Shown: one piece after another, positions 1-9,338 of the stretch | How positions within the stretch are numbered: position 1 is the stretch's first letter | How the letters are laid out: every line of letters starts with the position of its first letter | DNA from: Rhodospirillaceae bacterium | Lineage (GTDB): Bacteria > Pseudomonadota > Alphaproteobacteria > SMXQ01 | Direction of reading: 5' to 3' | Length of the DNA stretch: 37,132 nucleotides | Assembly: GCA_947474495.1 (NCBI GenBank) | Contig: CANJIM010000032.1 | Span: 1 to 37,132 of the forward strand | The notes under the pieces: generated by a model | Seen by the model: only the letters and a program-made list of their open reading frames with translations | What the model was told of the DNA's origin: nothing | Databases searched by the model: none | Program-made: the position numbers and the translations under genes

Positions 1-63
1 CAGTACGATCTCTGCCTCGCGCAGCTTGCCGATGATCTCTTCAGGCCCGTGTCTCTTGCCCAT
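1..63 (-). CDS. IS3-family transposase OrfA, N-terminal fragment
   Basis: The first 21 codons of OrfA are present, starting MGKRHGPEEIIGKLREAE, a typical opening of the helix-turn-helix OrfA proteins of IS3-family elements (KRHxPEQIIxKLREAE pattern). OrfA binds the terminal repeats and is usually joined to OrfB by a programmed frameshift to give the active transposase. The start at 63 is supported by an AAGGAGAG ribosome-binding site just upstream on the minus strand. The rest of the gene lies left of the window, so intactness cannot be judged. Confidence 0.85.
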   Translation of the reverse strand, partial: MGKRHGPEEIIGKLREAEIVL

Positions 64-126
64 TTTCTCTCTCCTTCAGGGTCCACACTAAAATAGTCGA
101 TGGACCACTCTGAAGGGGGCAGATCA
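1..126 (-). mobile_element. IS3-family insertion sequence, one end (partial, runs off the left edge)
   Basis: This is the orfA-side end of an IS3-family element lying on the minus strand. Read on the minus strand, the outer tip (126 inward) begins TGATCTGCCCCC and ends in GAGTGGTCCA at about 101. The element at the right edge starts TGATCGGCCCCC at 36733 and also continues to GAGTGGTCCA, so the two are matching terminal inverted repeats of one IS type. The boundary at 126/127 coincides with the point where glutamate dehydrogenase homology begins. Any target-site duplication cannot be read because the other flank lies outside the window. Confidence 0.88.
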
Positions 127-1947
127 CTGTCGCCGCACATCAAGCTGCTCGGCGCATTCAATCACCTGCATATCTTCATCGACCCCACCCCCGATCCGGC
201 GGCGAGTCTGGCCGAGCGTCAACGCCTCTTCGCGCTGCCGCGCTCGTCTTGGTCCGATTATGACGCCAAGCTGATCTCCAAGGGCGGCGCGGTGTTCGAC
301 CGCAAGGCCAAGTCGCTCAAGCTGACGCCGGAGATTCAGGGCCTGTTCGACATCAAGCAGGACGCCATCGCGCCCAACGACTTGATTCGCATCCTGCTCA
401 AAGCGCAGGTCGAGCTCTTGTTCTTCGGCGGCATCGGCACCTACATCAAGGCGGCGACGGAAGTCCAAGCTGAAGCGGGAGATCGCGCCAACGATGTGCT
501 GCGCATCGATGGCCATGAAGTGCGCGCCAAGGTGATCGGCGAGGGTGCCAATCTCGGCATGACCCAACTCGGCCGTATCGAATATGCCAAGACTGGCGGG
601 CGGCTGAACACCGACGCGGTCGACAATTCGGCTGGCGTCGACGCCTCTGACCATGAGGTGAACATCAAGATCCTCACCGGCGCGGTGGTTGCCGAGGGCG
701 ATCTGACGCTCAAGCAGCGCGACAGCATGCTCACCCAGATGACCGACGAATTGGCCGGCCTGATCTTGCGCGACAATTACCTGCAGACTCAGGCGATCAG
801 CGTGATGGCAGCGCAAGGCGCGAGCCTGCTCGATTCGCAGGTCCGCTTGATCCACGACCTGGAAAAGGCCGGCAAGCTCAACCGCGAGGTCGAGAAGTTG
901 CCGAATGACGCGGCCCTGGCGTTGCTCGCGACTTCGGGCAAGGGCCTGACGCGGCCGGAGCTCTCGGTGCTGCTCGCCTATGGCAAGATGACGCTCTACG
1001 AGACCTTGCTCGAGAGCAACCTGCCCGACGAGGCTTTCCTCGGCGAGGATCTCCATCGCTATTTCCCGGCGGCCTTGCGCGAACGCTTCCCGCAGGCCAT
1101 CGACAAGCACCGCTTGCGCCGCGAGATCATCGCGACCGTGGCGACCAACAGCATGGTCAATCGCGTCGGCCCGACCTTCGTCAACGATCTGCGCAATCGC
1201 ACCGGCTGCGCCGAGGGCGACATCGCCCGCGCTTACACCGTGACGCGCGATGCCTTCGCCCTGCGCGATCTGTGGGCGGGAATCGAGGCGCTCGACGCTA
1301 AGGTGCCGGCGAGCCTGCAGACGGCGATGATCCTCGAATCGGGCAAGCTGGTCGAACGCGCCACTCTGTGGTTCGTGCAGAACCGGAGCCATCCGATCGA
1401 CGTCGCCGCCGCCATGACAAGCACGGCGCCGGCTATCGCTGCATTGAAGGCGTCCTTGCCGGAGGCCTTGCCGCCGGCAGCGCGCGCGCGCTTCGATGCG
1501 ACGGTCGCGGCCTACGCCAAGGACGGCGCGCCGATCGATCTCGCCAGCGAGGCGGCCAAGCTGCCGGCGCTCGCCGGCGCCACCGATATCGTGAAATTGG
1601 CGGACGGCGATGCCGGCAAGATCGCCAAGGCGGCGGAAGTCTATTACGCCGTCGGCGACCGGCTGTCGCTCGATTGGCTCCGTTTGTCGGCGCAAGGCAT
1701 CGCGGCTAGCACCTCTTGGCAGAAACAAGCTGTTGCCGCCATCGTCGACGAGCTGTTCGCCTTCCAAGCGGAACTCGCGGCGCGCGTGCTCACCAGCGGC
1801 CAGAAGGCCGATGAGTGGTTGGCGGCGCGCGGCCCGGTGTTCTTGCGCGCACAGCAAATCCTCGGCGAGATGCAGACGGCGGGTGCCGTCGATCTGGCGA
1901 TGTTGGCGGTGGCGAATCGGCAATTGCGTGCTTTAATCACGGCATGA
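127..1947 (+). pseudogene. NAD-specific glutamate dehydrogenase (large, ~1600-aa type), C-terminal fragment cut by IS3 insertion
   Basis: This is the last ~606 residues of the large NAD-glutamate dehydrogenase, which deaminates glutamate to 2-oxoglutarate and ammonia in the cytoplasm. Homology begins abruptly at 127 with LSPHIKLLGAFNHLHIFIDP, normally preceded by a GNGML segment, exactly at the IS3 tip. Retained parts include the FFGGIGTYIKA loop, the Rossmann-domain VIGEGANLGMTQLGRIEYA segment, SAGVDASDHEVNIKIL, and the helical C-terminal region. The N-terminal regulatory domains and the catalytic lysine/aspartate region lie upstream and are separated by the IS. The IS tip supplies an in-frame ATG at 100, which would open a 615-codon frame, but the product could not be an active dehydrogenase. 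The stop overlaps the start of the next gene (ATGA). Confidence 0.9.
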
Positions 1948-3248
1948 GCCAAACCGCCGGTCCTCCGTCCTCTCGCGTGAAGCCGCCCTACGCGAGCAAA
2001 CGCGCCCTCGTCGCCTGGTGCCTCTACGATTGGGCCAACTCGGCCTTCGCGGCGGTGGTCCTCACCTTTGTCTTTGCCGCCTATTTCACACAAGGCGTGG
2101 CGGAGAACGAAGTCGCCGCCACGGCGCAGTGGGGCTATGCGCTGACGCTGTCGGCCATCGCTATCGCCATCCTGTCGCCGATCCTCGGCGCCATTGCCGA
2201 CCAAGGCGGCCGGCGCAAGCCGTGGCTCGGCTTTTTCACTACGCTGTGCGTGCTGGCGACGGCGAGCTTGTGGTTCGTCAAACCCGATCCCAGCTTCGTG
2301 CTGGTCGCACTGTTGGGCGTGGCGGTTGCCAATCTCGCCTTCGAGTTCGGCATCGTCTTCTATAACGCCATGCTTAACGATCTGGTGCCCGAGAAGATGC
2401 TCGGCCGCCTGTCGGGCTGGGGTTGGGGCCTCGGCTACGCCGGCGGCCTCGTCTGCCTCGTCATCGTGCTGATGGGCTTCGTCAGCAATGCCGAGCCGTG
2501 GTTCGGCATCGGCCGCGAGGCGGCGGCCCATGTGCGCATCGCCGCGCCCATCGCGGCGCTGTGGATCGCGGTCTTCGCTTGGCCGATCTTCGTCTTCACG
2601 CCCGACCATAAGGCGAGCGGTCTGCCCTGGGGCACGGCGATTTCGCGCGGTATCCGCACCCTCGGCAAGACCATCCGCGATCTGCCGAAGTACCGCAACG
2701 TCGCGCGCTATCTGATCGCTCAGATGATTTACACCGACGGGCTCAACACGCTGTTCGCCTTCGGCGGCATTTACGCCGCTGGCCAGTTCGGCATGAAGGT
2801 CGAAGAGGTGATCTGGTTCGGTATCGCGCTGAACCTTACCGCCGGTCTCGGCGCCGCCGCCTTCGCCTGGATCGATGACTGGATCGGCGCCAAGCGCACG
2901 GTGCTGATCGCGCTGACCGGCTTGTTCCTGGTCGGCGCGGCAATCCTCGTCACCGAGGACAAGCTGGTGTTCTGGGGTTTGGGTCTGGCGCTCGGCATTT
3001 TCTTCGGCCCCGCTCAGGCGGCGAGCCGGTCGCTGATGGCGCGCCTCGCGCCGCCCGACATGCAGACCGAGATGTTCGGGCTCTATGCGCTGACCGGCAA
3101 GGCGACCGCTTTCATTGGTCCGGCGCTGTTCGGCTTCGCCACCAGCCAGTTCGGCACCCAGCGCGCCGGCATGGCCACCGTGCTGATCTTCTTCGTGATC
3201 GGCGGCGCCATCCTGTGGTTCGTTAAAGAACCGAAGCGGCAGATTTAA
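1944..3248 (+). CDS. UMF1/Atg22-like MFS transporter
   Basis: A 434-residue polytopic membrane protein of the major facilitator superfamily. The N-terminal motif LVAWCLYDWANSAFAAVVLTF is the signature of the UMF1 (Atg22-like) family, whose bacterial substrates are mostly unknown (amino-acid efflux is the activity of yeast Atg22). About twelve hydrophobic segments are visible. The loop after the second segment carries GAIADQGGRRKPWLG, the usual MFS G-x-x-x-D-x-x-G-R-R signature. The start at 1944 is chosen because its ATG overlaps the stop of the glutamate dehydrogenase gene (ATGA), implying translational coupling in the ancestral operon. With that gene disrupted, expression may now depend on promoters in or near the IS. 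Substrate is not predictable from sequence. Confidence 0.85.
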   Translation: MSQTAGPPSSRVKPPYASKRALVAWCLYDWANSAFAAVVLTFVFAAYFTQGVAENEVAATAQWGYALTLSAIAIAILSPILGAIADQGGRRKPWLGFFTTLCVLATASLWFVKPDPSFVLVALLGVAVANLAFEFGIVFYNAMLNDLVPEKMLGRLSGWGWGLGYAGGLVCLVIVLMGFVSNAEPWFGIGREAAAHVRIAAPIAALWIAVFAWPIFVFTPDHKASGLPWGTAISRGIRTLGKTIRDLPKYRNVARYLIAQMIYTDGLNTLFAFGGIYAAGQFGMKVEEVIWFGIALNLTAGLGAAAFAWIDDWIGAKRTVLIALTGLFLVGAAILVTEDKLVFWGLGLALGIFFGPAQAASRSLMARLAPPDMQTEMFGLYALTGKATAFIGPALFGFATSQFGTQRAGMATVLIFFVIGGAILWFVKEPKRQI

Positions 3249-3296
3249 TTTATAAATCAACCACTTAAGACGGCGCGAGGGCAAAGGCCGGGGGAC

Positions 3297-3310
3297 TTGA
3301 TCCAGATCAA
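3297..3310 (+). promoter_or_regulatory. FNR/FixK-type binding site upstream of the bicupin gene
   Basis: TTGATCCAGATCAA is a perfect match to the FNR/FixK consensus TTGAT-N4-ATCAA. Its centre is 69 bases upstream of the ATG at 3373. A class II arrangement (centre at -41.5) would put the transcription start near 3345, giving a leader of about 28 bases that contains the AGGAGG ribosome-binding site. The site lies in the 124-bp gap after the MFS gene, so the only downstream candidate is the bicupin. Confidence 0.75.
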
Positions 3311-3372
3311 TGAACTATTAGATATCTAAGGAATATGGTGGGTTCATGTTCATTGAGCCGAGGAGGGCCCCC

Positions 3373-4512
3373 ATGGCGACGTTCCAGGATATCGAATGCA
3401 ATTTGGTGGACGCTTGCGGGCGTCAAACCCCCGAGACGAAAGCTTGGGGCGATCACAATCTGCCCATGTGGGAACCGGTGAAGATTCCCAAGAAGCGCAT
3501 CGAGCAGGAAATCGAGCGCCTCGCGTCCGTCGCCAAGCCGGATAACGGCGTCCGCCGCACCCACTTCATCCATCCGCGCTGCACTGACGGCAGCAAGGCG
3601 TTCGCGCCGGGCGTTGACGTGTCGCTCAACGTGCTGTTGCCGGGCGAGCGGACCGCGCCGGTGCGCCAGAACTCCTCCGTCGTCGATTTCTGCATCCAAG
3701 GTGGCGGCACGGCGATCGCCAACGGCAAGGCGCACGCCTTCAAGCAGTATGACACGTTCACCTCGCCGTCGATGTCGGTGCACCAATACGTCAACGACAC
3801 CAAAGAGATCCAGGTGCGGCTGCGCTACTCAAACGGCGCGCTGCTCGAAAAGCTCTGCACGCACTATATCGATGAGAACCCGCCGACCGACGCCATGCAG
3901 GCCGCCGCGGCGCCCAAAGCATCCGAATTGCGCGTCGATCATCGCAATCCGTTCGGCAGCTTCCAGCTGACCGAGGAGGGCACTTGGCTCGCGCCTTACG
4001 AGCAACTCGTCAATCCTGAGCCGGTCGAGTACAAGCCGAAGCTCTGGGCTTGGCAGGATGTGAAGCGCGAACTCGACAAGCTCGCCGATCTGGGCGCGAA
4101 CTACAAAGGCCGCCGCCTCTATCTGCTGTGGGATCCGGTGACGGGCCGCGCCAACGGCGTGACGCCGAACTTCTTCTCGACGATCACCGTGCGCCCCGGT
4201 GGCATCACCGATCGCCCGCACCGCCATGTCTCGGCGGCGATGAACTACATCTTCGGTGGTCGCGGTCACTCGATGGTCCAGGGCAAGCGCTACGAATGGG
4301 AGGCCGGCGACTTCATGTTCACGGCGCCCGGCTGGGCGATCCATAGCCATTCGGCCGACGAAGGCCCGGTCTACGAAATGACGATCCAGGACTTCGCGTT
4401 CAACATCAATGCCGACTCGCTGCTGTGGCAGGAAGATATTAAGGGTCCGATCACGCTGCTCGGCTCGCACGCCGGCTTCGAGACCAACCGGACGCTGGTC
4501 GCCGCCGTCTGA
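3373..4512 (+). CDS. Bicupin protein resembling gentisate 1,2-dioxygenases
   Basis: A 379-residue cytoplasmic protein with two cupin barrels (roughly 80-155 and 265-345). The second carries the metal-site pattern HRH (H283, H285) followed by APGWAIHSH (H324, H326), closely resembling ring-cleaving gentisate/1-hydroxy-2-naphthoate dioxygenases. In the first cupin the equivalent residues are RQN, and only H137 is a plausible ligand, so the metal site seems to be in the C-terminal cupin. The start at 3373 is preferred over the in-frame ATG at 3346 because AGGAGGG lies six bases upstream. The gene is monocistronic, with an FNR/FixK-type box before it and a strong terminator after it. No aromatic-degradation genes are nearby, so the substrate is unknown. 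Confidence 0.75.
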   Translation: MATFQDIECNLVDACGRQTPETKAWGDHNLPMWEPVKIPKKRIEQEIERLASVAKPDNGVRRTHFIHPRCTDGSKAFAPGVDVSLNVLLPGERTAPVRQNSSVVDFCIQGGGTAIANGKAHAFKQYDTFTSPSMSVHQYVNDTKEIQVRLRYSNGALLEKLCTHYIDENPPTDAMQAAAAPKASELRVDHRNPFGSFQLTEEGTWLAPYEQLVNPEPVEYKPKLWAWQDVKRELDKLADLGANYKGRRLYLLWDPVTGRANGVTPNFFSTITVRPGGITDRPHRHVSAAMNYIFGGRGHSMVQGKRYEWEAGDFMFTAPGWAIHSHSADEGPVYEMTIQDFAFNINADSLLWQEDIKGPITLLGSHAGFETNRTLVAAV

Positions 4513-4532
4513 TCACAGCGGCCACCAACGAG

Positions 4533-4567
4533 AAAAGGCGGCGGGCTTACCACCCTCCGCCTTTTTC
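4533..4567. terminator. Bidirectional rho-independent terminator between bicupin gene and purH
   Basis: The arms AAAAGGCGG (4533-4541) and CCGCCTTTT (4557-4565) pair around a 15-base loop. T-rich tails follow in both directions, fitting the convergent genes on either side. Confidence 0.85.
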
Positions 4568-4589
4568 TTTGGCTAAGCCCGTTGGTCGA

Positions 4590-6182
4590 TCAGTGGCGGA
4601 AGTGGCGAATGCCGGTAAAGACCATGGCGAGGCCGGCGTCATCCGCCGCCTTGATCACTTCATCGTCGCGAATCGAGCCGCCGGGCTGAATGACGGCGGT
4701 GGCGCCGGCCTCCGCCGCGGCCAGCAAGCCATCGGCGAAGGGGAAGAAAGCATCCGAGGCGACGACCGAACCCTTGGCGCGCGTTTCGCTCTCGCCGGCC
4801 GCCTTCGCCGATTCCTGCGCCTTCCAGGCAGCGATGCGCGAACTATCGACACGGCTCATCTGCCCCGCGCCAATGCCGACCGTCGCGCCATCCTTCACAT
4901 AGACGATGGCGTTCGACTTCACATGCTTGGCGACCGTGAAGGCGAACAGCATGTCGGCGATCTGCGCCGGGGTCGGCTGCTTCTTGGTGACGACCTTGAG
5001 GTCGCCAGCCGTCAGGCGGTGCGAATCGCGGGTCTGTAGCAGATAGCCGCCGGACAGCGAGCGGATCGTCTGGCCGGGCTTCGACGCATCGGGCATCGCG
5101 CCGGTCTCGAGCACGCGCACGTTCTTCTTGGCCGCCAGCAAGGCCTTAGCCTTGTCGTCGATCTTAGGCGCGATCACCACTTCGACGAACAGCTTGGCGA
5201 TCTCGGCGGCGGTCTCTTCGTCGAGTGTGCCGTTGGCGGCGATGATGCCGCCGAAGGCCGACACCGGATCGCAGGCCAGCGCGCGTAAGTACGCTTCCTT
5301 CAGCGTCTTGCCCTGTGCCACGCCGCAGGGATTGGCGTGCTTGATGATGGCGATCGCCGGGCCGCCGGTGAACTCGCCGGCCAGCTCGAAGGCGGCGTCG
5401 GTGTCATTGAGATTGTTGAAGCTGAGTTCCTTGCCCTGAATCTGCGTCGCCGTGGCGAGGCCGGGGCGCGGATCGCTCGTATTGGCGTAGAAGGCAGCCG
5501 ACTGATGCGGGTTTTCGCCGTAGCGCAACTCCTGCTTCAACTCGCCGGCGAACACCGCGCGCGGCGGATAGGCGACGCCGTTCTGGTTTGAGAACCAGGC
5601 GGAAATCGCGGCGTCGTAGGCGCCGGTGCGGGCATAAGCCTGCGCGGCGAGTTTACGGCGCAGCGCCAAGGTCGTCTGGCCCTTGTTGGCGGTCATCTCG
5701 GCCTGCACGGCGGCGTAGTCAGACGCGTCGGTCAGCACGGCGACCCAGGGATGGTTCTTCGAGGCGCCGCGAATCAGGGCCGGGCCGCCGATGTCGATGT
5801 TCTCGATGCAGGTCTCGAAGTCCGCTCCCTTGGAAACGGTCTGCTCAAACGGATAGAGATTGATAGCGACGAGATCGATCGGCGGGATGTTGTGCGCCTT
5901 CATCGCCGCCGCATGTTCGGCATTGTCGCGGATGGCGAGAAGGCCGCCGTGAATGACGGGATGCAGTGTTTTGACGCGGCCATCCATCATCTCGGGAAAG
6001 CCGGTTGCCTCGGACACGTCGATCACCTTGAGCCCGGCGTCGCGCAATGCCTTGGCGGTACCGCCGGTCGACAGCAGCTCGACACCTTGGCTCGCGAGAA
6101 ATGTGGCGAAGGCGACGAGGCCGGTTTTATCGGAGACCGAGATGAGAGCGCGGCGGACGGCAACGAGATCGGGAGTGGACAT
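4590..6182 (-). CDS. purH: Bifunctional AICAR transformylase / IMP cyclohydrolase
   Basis: This enzyme performs the last two steps of IMP synthesis: formyl transfer to AICAR, then ring closure. The 530 residues match the usual length. The N-terminal cyclohydrolase domain shows [20 protein letters not shown] and DGRVKTLHP. The transformylase domain shows RYGENPHQ (220-227) and IIKHANPCG with the catalytic Lys281-His282 pair. A GGAG ribosome-binding site lies just upstream of the start at 6182. purH is the last gene of a minus-strand series beginning at htpX, only 26 bases behind the polysaccharide dehydratase gene, and shares a terminator with the convergent bicupin gene. In related Rhizobiales it usually follows the heparinase-like gene directly; here three glycan genes intervene. 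Confidence 0.97.
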   Translation of the reverse strand: MSTPDLVAVRRALISVSDKTGLVAFATFLASQGVELLSTGGTAKALRDAGLKVIDVSEATGFPEMMDGRVKTLHPVIHGGLLAIRDNAEHAAAMKAHNIPPIDLVAINLYPFEQTVSKGADFETCIENIDIGGPALIRGASKNHPWVAVLTDASDYAAVQAEMTANKGQTTLALRRKLAAQAYARTGAYDAAISAWFSNQNGVAYPPRAVFAGELKQELRYGENPHQSAAFYANTSDPRPGLATATQIQGKELSFNNLNDTDAAFELAGEFTGGPAIAIIKHANPCGVAQGKTLKEAYLRALACDPVSAFGGIIAANGTLDEETAAEIAKLFVEVVIAPKIDDKAKALLAAKKNVRVLETGAMPDASKPGQTIRSLSGGYLLQTRDSHRLTAGDLKVVTKKQPTPAQIADMLFAFTVAKHVKSNAIVYVKDGATVGIGAGQMSRVDSSRIAAWKAQESAKAAGESETRAKGSVVASDAFFPFADGLLAAAEAGATAVIQPGGSIRDDEVIKAADDAGLAMVFTGIRHFRH

Positions 6183-6208
6183 GAAAGCTCCGAAACGGGC
6201 GGTGGATG

Positions 6209-8149
6209 TTATTTAGCGGCGCTATGATCCGGCGCGGCATATTCGGGAACGAGACGGCCGACGAGGGCGAGCAGACCGGCGCGGTCGCGTTGGCGCGCGG
6301 CGGCTTCCAGGGCGGCGAGGCCGTCTTTCAAGGTGGCGGCATCGACGCCGCGCGGATGGGCGGTCTGGATGCCGGGATAACGCGTCGGGGTCAGCGCCTC
6401 GGCATCGTGAAACAATTCCTCAAAGAGCTTTTCGCCGGGGCGCATACCGGTGAAGGCGATCTTCACGTCGCGGTCGGGGCGCAGGCCGGCGAGGCGGATC
6501 ATCTGGCGCGCGAGGTCGGCGATCTTCACCGGCTCGCCCATGTCGAGCACGTAGATATGGTCGTTGCGCTCGCCCGAACTTTCCTCTGCGCCGAGCACGG
6601 AGGCTTCGAGCACCAGTTCGACCGCTTCGCGCACGGTCATGAAATAGCGCGTGACCTCGGGATGCGTCACGGTCAGCGGGCCGCCGGCTGCGAGCTGGCG
6701 CTGGAACAGCGGCACCACCGAGCCAGTCGAGCCGAGCACATTGCCGAAGCGCACGACGACATAGCGTGTTTGCGGATTGGCGGCCCCCACGGTCTGCACG
6801 GCGCATTCGGCGATGCGCTTGGTGGCGCCCATGACGGAGGACGGGTTGACCGCCTTGTCGGTCGAGATCATCACCATGGCGGCGACATGTGCGCGGGCGC
6901 AGGCTTCGGCGACATTGCGCGTGCCGACCACGTTGGTCAGCACGCCTTCGGCCGGATGCAGTTCGACCATCGGCACATGCTTGAGGGCGGCGGCATGGAA
7001 CACCAGCTCCGGCTTTTCTTCGGCAAAGATCGCATCGATGCGGCCGCCGTCGCGCACATCGGCGAGGATGGCGGCGCGCGGCAAGGCCGGCGCGCGCTCG
7101 CCGATTTCCAAGTCGATGGAATAGAGCGCGAATTCCGAATGATCGAGCAGGGCGAGGCGTGCCGGGCCGTAAGTGGCGATCTGGCGCGTCAGCTCGCCGC
7201 CGATGGTGCCGCCGGCGCCGGTCACCAGCACGCGCTTGCCGGCGATCAGGTCGGCCATGCGGCTGCGGTCGAGCACGGTCTGCGGCCGGCCGAGCAGGTC
7301 TTCGATCGCGATAGGCCGCACGTCGATGGCGGCGACGCCGCCGTCTTGGGCGCGAAAATCAGTGAGCTTGGGCAGGCGGGCGACGGTGAGGCCGAGGCCG
7401 TCGGCTTGCTCAACGAGAGCGCGCAAACGGCGGCCCTGCAGGCTGTCTTCGCTGGCGATCAGGCGCTGCGGCCTGTCGCCGCTCTTGGCGAGGCGGTCGA
7501 TGACGTCCGCGAGATCGTCGAGGCCACCGAGCACGGTCAGGCCGTGAATCTGCCGGCCGACGCGCGTGCCTTTGTCGTCGATCAGGCCGACGACGCGATA
7601 GGTCGCGCGGGCATTGGCGTTGATCGACCGGATGAACAGCTCGGCGCCGTCGCCGGCGCCGATCAGTAGCACCGGCACGCGCCCGCTGGCCGACGCGGCC
7701 GGATGCGGCGTCAGCAGGCCCTTCAGGCCGCGGTCCTTGAACATGCGATAGGCGAGGCGCGAGCTGCCCATCAGCGCGATGAGCAGGATGGCGGCGATGA
7801 TCAGCGCCGACCGCGGCATGGCTTCGAGGCGCGTGATGAAGAACAGCAGGAGGACGAAGAGCAGCACCGTGAGGACGGCGGCGCGGGCGATCTGCAGCAG
7901 TTCGCCGGTCGAGACGTAACGCCAGACCGCGCGATAGAGCCCGAGCATGATGAAGACGGCGATGGCGCAACCGACGAACAGCGGCGTGCCGAGCTGAATC
8001 AGGTCGGGGGAATAAGCGTAAGCGCCGCCGCCGAGCCGTAGCTGCAGGGCCAGCCAATAGGCGAGCGCCGCCATGATCCCGTCATGGACGAGGATCAGCG
8101 CGGCGCGCTGCAGCATGGTCATTCGGGCGGAGAGAGGCGGCGTGCTCAC
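6209..8149 (-). CDS. CapD/WbpM/FlaA1-like nucleotide-sugar 4,6-dehydratase (membrane-bound)
   Basis: A 646-residue inner-membrane enzyme of the long FlaA1/WbpM type, expected to convert UDP-GlcNAc to a 4-keto-6-deoxy sugar for surface polysaccharide. About four transmembrane segments fill the first 130 residues. A Rossmann-like domain ([11 protein letters not shown]) follows, then the catalytic SDR domain with [13 protein letters not shown] and [18 protein letters not shown]. In that last motif Met replaces the usual SDR tyrosine (Ser-Met-Lys triad), as is known for WbpM. The GTG at 8149 is chosen because the membrane domain begins soon after it; an in-frame ATG exists at 8254, and ATGs also occur at 8122 and 8116, so the exact start is uncertain. 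It lies between the WecA-like gene and purH on the same strand. Confidence 0.88.
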   Translation of the reverse strand: MSTPPLSARMTMLQRAALILVHDGIMAALAYWLALQLRLGGGAYAYSPDLIQLGTPLFVGCAIAVFIMLGLYRAVWRYVSTGELLQIARAAVLTVLLFVLLLFFITRLEAMPRSALIIAAILLIALMGSSRLAYRMFKDRGLKGLLTPHPAASASGRVPVLLIGAGDGAELFIRSINANARATYRVVGLIDDKGTRVGRQIHGLTVLGGLDDLADVIDRLAKSGDRPQRLIASEDSLQGRRLRALVEQADGLGLTVARLPKLTDFRAQDGGVAAIDVRPIAIEDLLGRPQTVLDRSRMADLIAGKRVLVTGAGGTIGGELTRQIATYGPARLALLDHSEFALYSIDLEIGERAPALPRAAILADVRDGGRIDAIFAEEKPELVFHAAALKHVPMVELHPAEGVLTNVVGTRNVAEACARAHVAAMVMISTDKAVNPSSVMGATKRIAECAVQTVGAANPQTRYVVVRFGNVLGSTGSVVPLFQRQLAAGGPLTVTHPEVTRYFMTVREAVELVLEASVLGAEESSGERNDHIYVLDMGEPVKIADLARQMIRLAGLRPDRDVKIAFTGMRPGEKLFEELFHDAEALTPTRYPGIQTAHPRGVDAATLKDGLAALEAAARQRDRAGLLALVGRLVPEYAAPDHSAAK

Positions 8150-8321
8150 GCCGAAATCTTTCTGGCTGGACGGGTCATATGGGAACCGCTGGAGAGGCCC
8201 CGGATGGCGGGGCCCGGCGAATGGCATAGCGAATTTTGCGGCATATTGGTCCACATGCCCGGCCTATGCAACGCGCCAGACGCGAGGACGAAAAACCCCG
8301 ATTTTCCGCCGAAAATGCCGA

Positions 8322-9338
8322 TCAACGCGCGCGGCCGGCGCGGGCGAGCCAGGCGAGCAGAAGCGCCACCACGACCACGGCGCCGGCCAGCGCAGGCAAA
8401 AGGTCGCCATCGGCCGCGGCGAGGGCCAGGACGACCAGCAGGACATTGCCGCCAGCAATGGGCCAGACGATCCGATTATGCGGCAGGCCGCGCAAGACCG
8501 GGCGCTGATAGAAATGTTCGCGATGGGCGCGCCAGACCTTTTCGCCGCGCGCGGCACGCCGCAGCAAGGTGAGGGTGGCATCGGCGAGATAGTAGAGCGG
8601 CAAGATCAGGGCGGGCGCCCAATGGCCCGCCGCGGCGGTCTCGAGCAACAGCCAGCCGAGCAGAAAGCCGAGCGGCACGCTGCCGACGTCGCCCAGGAAG
8701 ATGCGCGCCGGATGCCAGTTCCACAGCAGAAAACCGAATGCCGCGCCGGCGGCGGCCAAGCCGAGCCAGCCCTGCAGGACCAACAGACCGGGCAGCAGCA
8801 GCGATAGGGCGAACAGCCCGAGGCCGATGCTCATCGTCTCGACGCCGGTGATGCCGTCGATGCCGTCCATGAAATTGTAGAGATTGATGAACCAGATCCA
8901 CAGCAGGCCGGCGGCGATGCGGTCGAGCAGCGGCGGCAGCAGGCCTTGGAAAATCTGCGCGTCCGCCGGCAGCATCGTCAAGGCGACGACGACCACCAAT
9001 ATATGAATGGAAAAGCGCAAGGCGGCAGAGAGGTCCATCAGGTCGTCGAGCCAGGACAGCAGCGCCAGTGCCGCCATGCCACCAATCACGATGGAGAGTT
9101 CGAGACGCGCGGTGGGCAAATGAATCGCCAGCGCGCCGCCGACGAGGAGCAGAACGGCTGTCACTGCGAGGCCGCCGCCGCGCGGCGTCGGACGGCTGTG
9201 ACTCGAGCGCTCGTTCGGCTGGTCGAGAATCGCACGGCGTTCGAGATAAGCGAGGACAATGCGCGTGGCGAGCCAAGATACCACGGCGATGCCGATGAAC
9301 ACGACGGCAGCGACGCCGATGACAAGCAGATCGATCAT
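8322..9338 (-). CDS. WecA/MraY-family undecaprenyl-phosphate sugar-1-phosphate transferase
   Basis: A 338-residue polytopic membrane protein of glycosyltransferase family 4. It probably transfers a GlcNAc- or similar sugar-1-phosphate to undecaprenyl phosphate, starting a lipid-linked glycan. Family motifs in order are DQPNERSSHSRPTPRGGG (39-56), the Asp pair in SWLDDLMD (D98, D99), NLYNFMDGIDG (152-162), and FLGDVGSVPLGFLLGW. About ten hydrophobic segments are present. The ATG at 9338 overlaps the stop of the ligase gene (ATGA). With the adjacent ligase, dehydratase and heparinase genes it forms a small polysaccharide locus. The exact donor sugar cannot be read from sequence. Confidence 0.88.
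   Translation of the reverse strand: MIDLLVIGVAAVVFIGIAVVSWLATRIVLAYLERRAILDQPNERSSHSRPTPRGGGLAVTAVLLLVGGALAIHLPTARLELSIVIGGMAALALLSWLDDLMDLSAALRFSIHILVVVVALTMLPADAQIFQGLLPPLLDRIAAGLLWIWFINLYNFMDGIDGITGVETMSIGLGLFALSLLLPGLLVLQGWLGLAAAGAAFGFLLWNWHPARIFLGDVGSVPLGFLLGWLLLETAAAGHWAPALILPLYYLADATLTLLRRAARGEKVWRAHREHFYQRPVLRGLPHNRIVWPIAGGNVLLVVLALAAADGDLLPALAGAVVVVALLLAWLARAGRAR

Noticed and set aside
124-1923. A 599-codon open frame antisense to the glutamate dehydrogenase fragment
   Set aside because: Arg/Gln/His-rich shadow product with no recognisable domain. The sense strand carries clear dehydrogenase homology.
6206-7669. A 487-codon open frame antisense to the CapD-like gene
   Set aside because: Shadow frame; the opposite strand encodes all dehydratase motifs.
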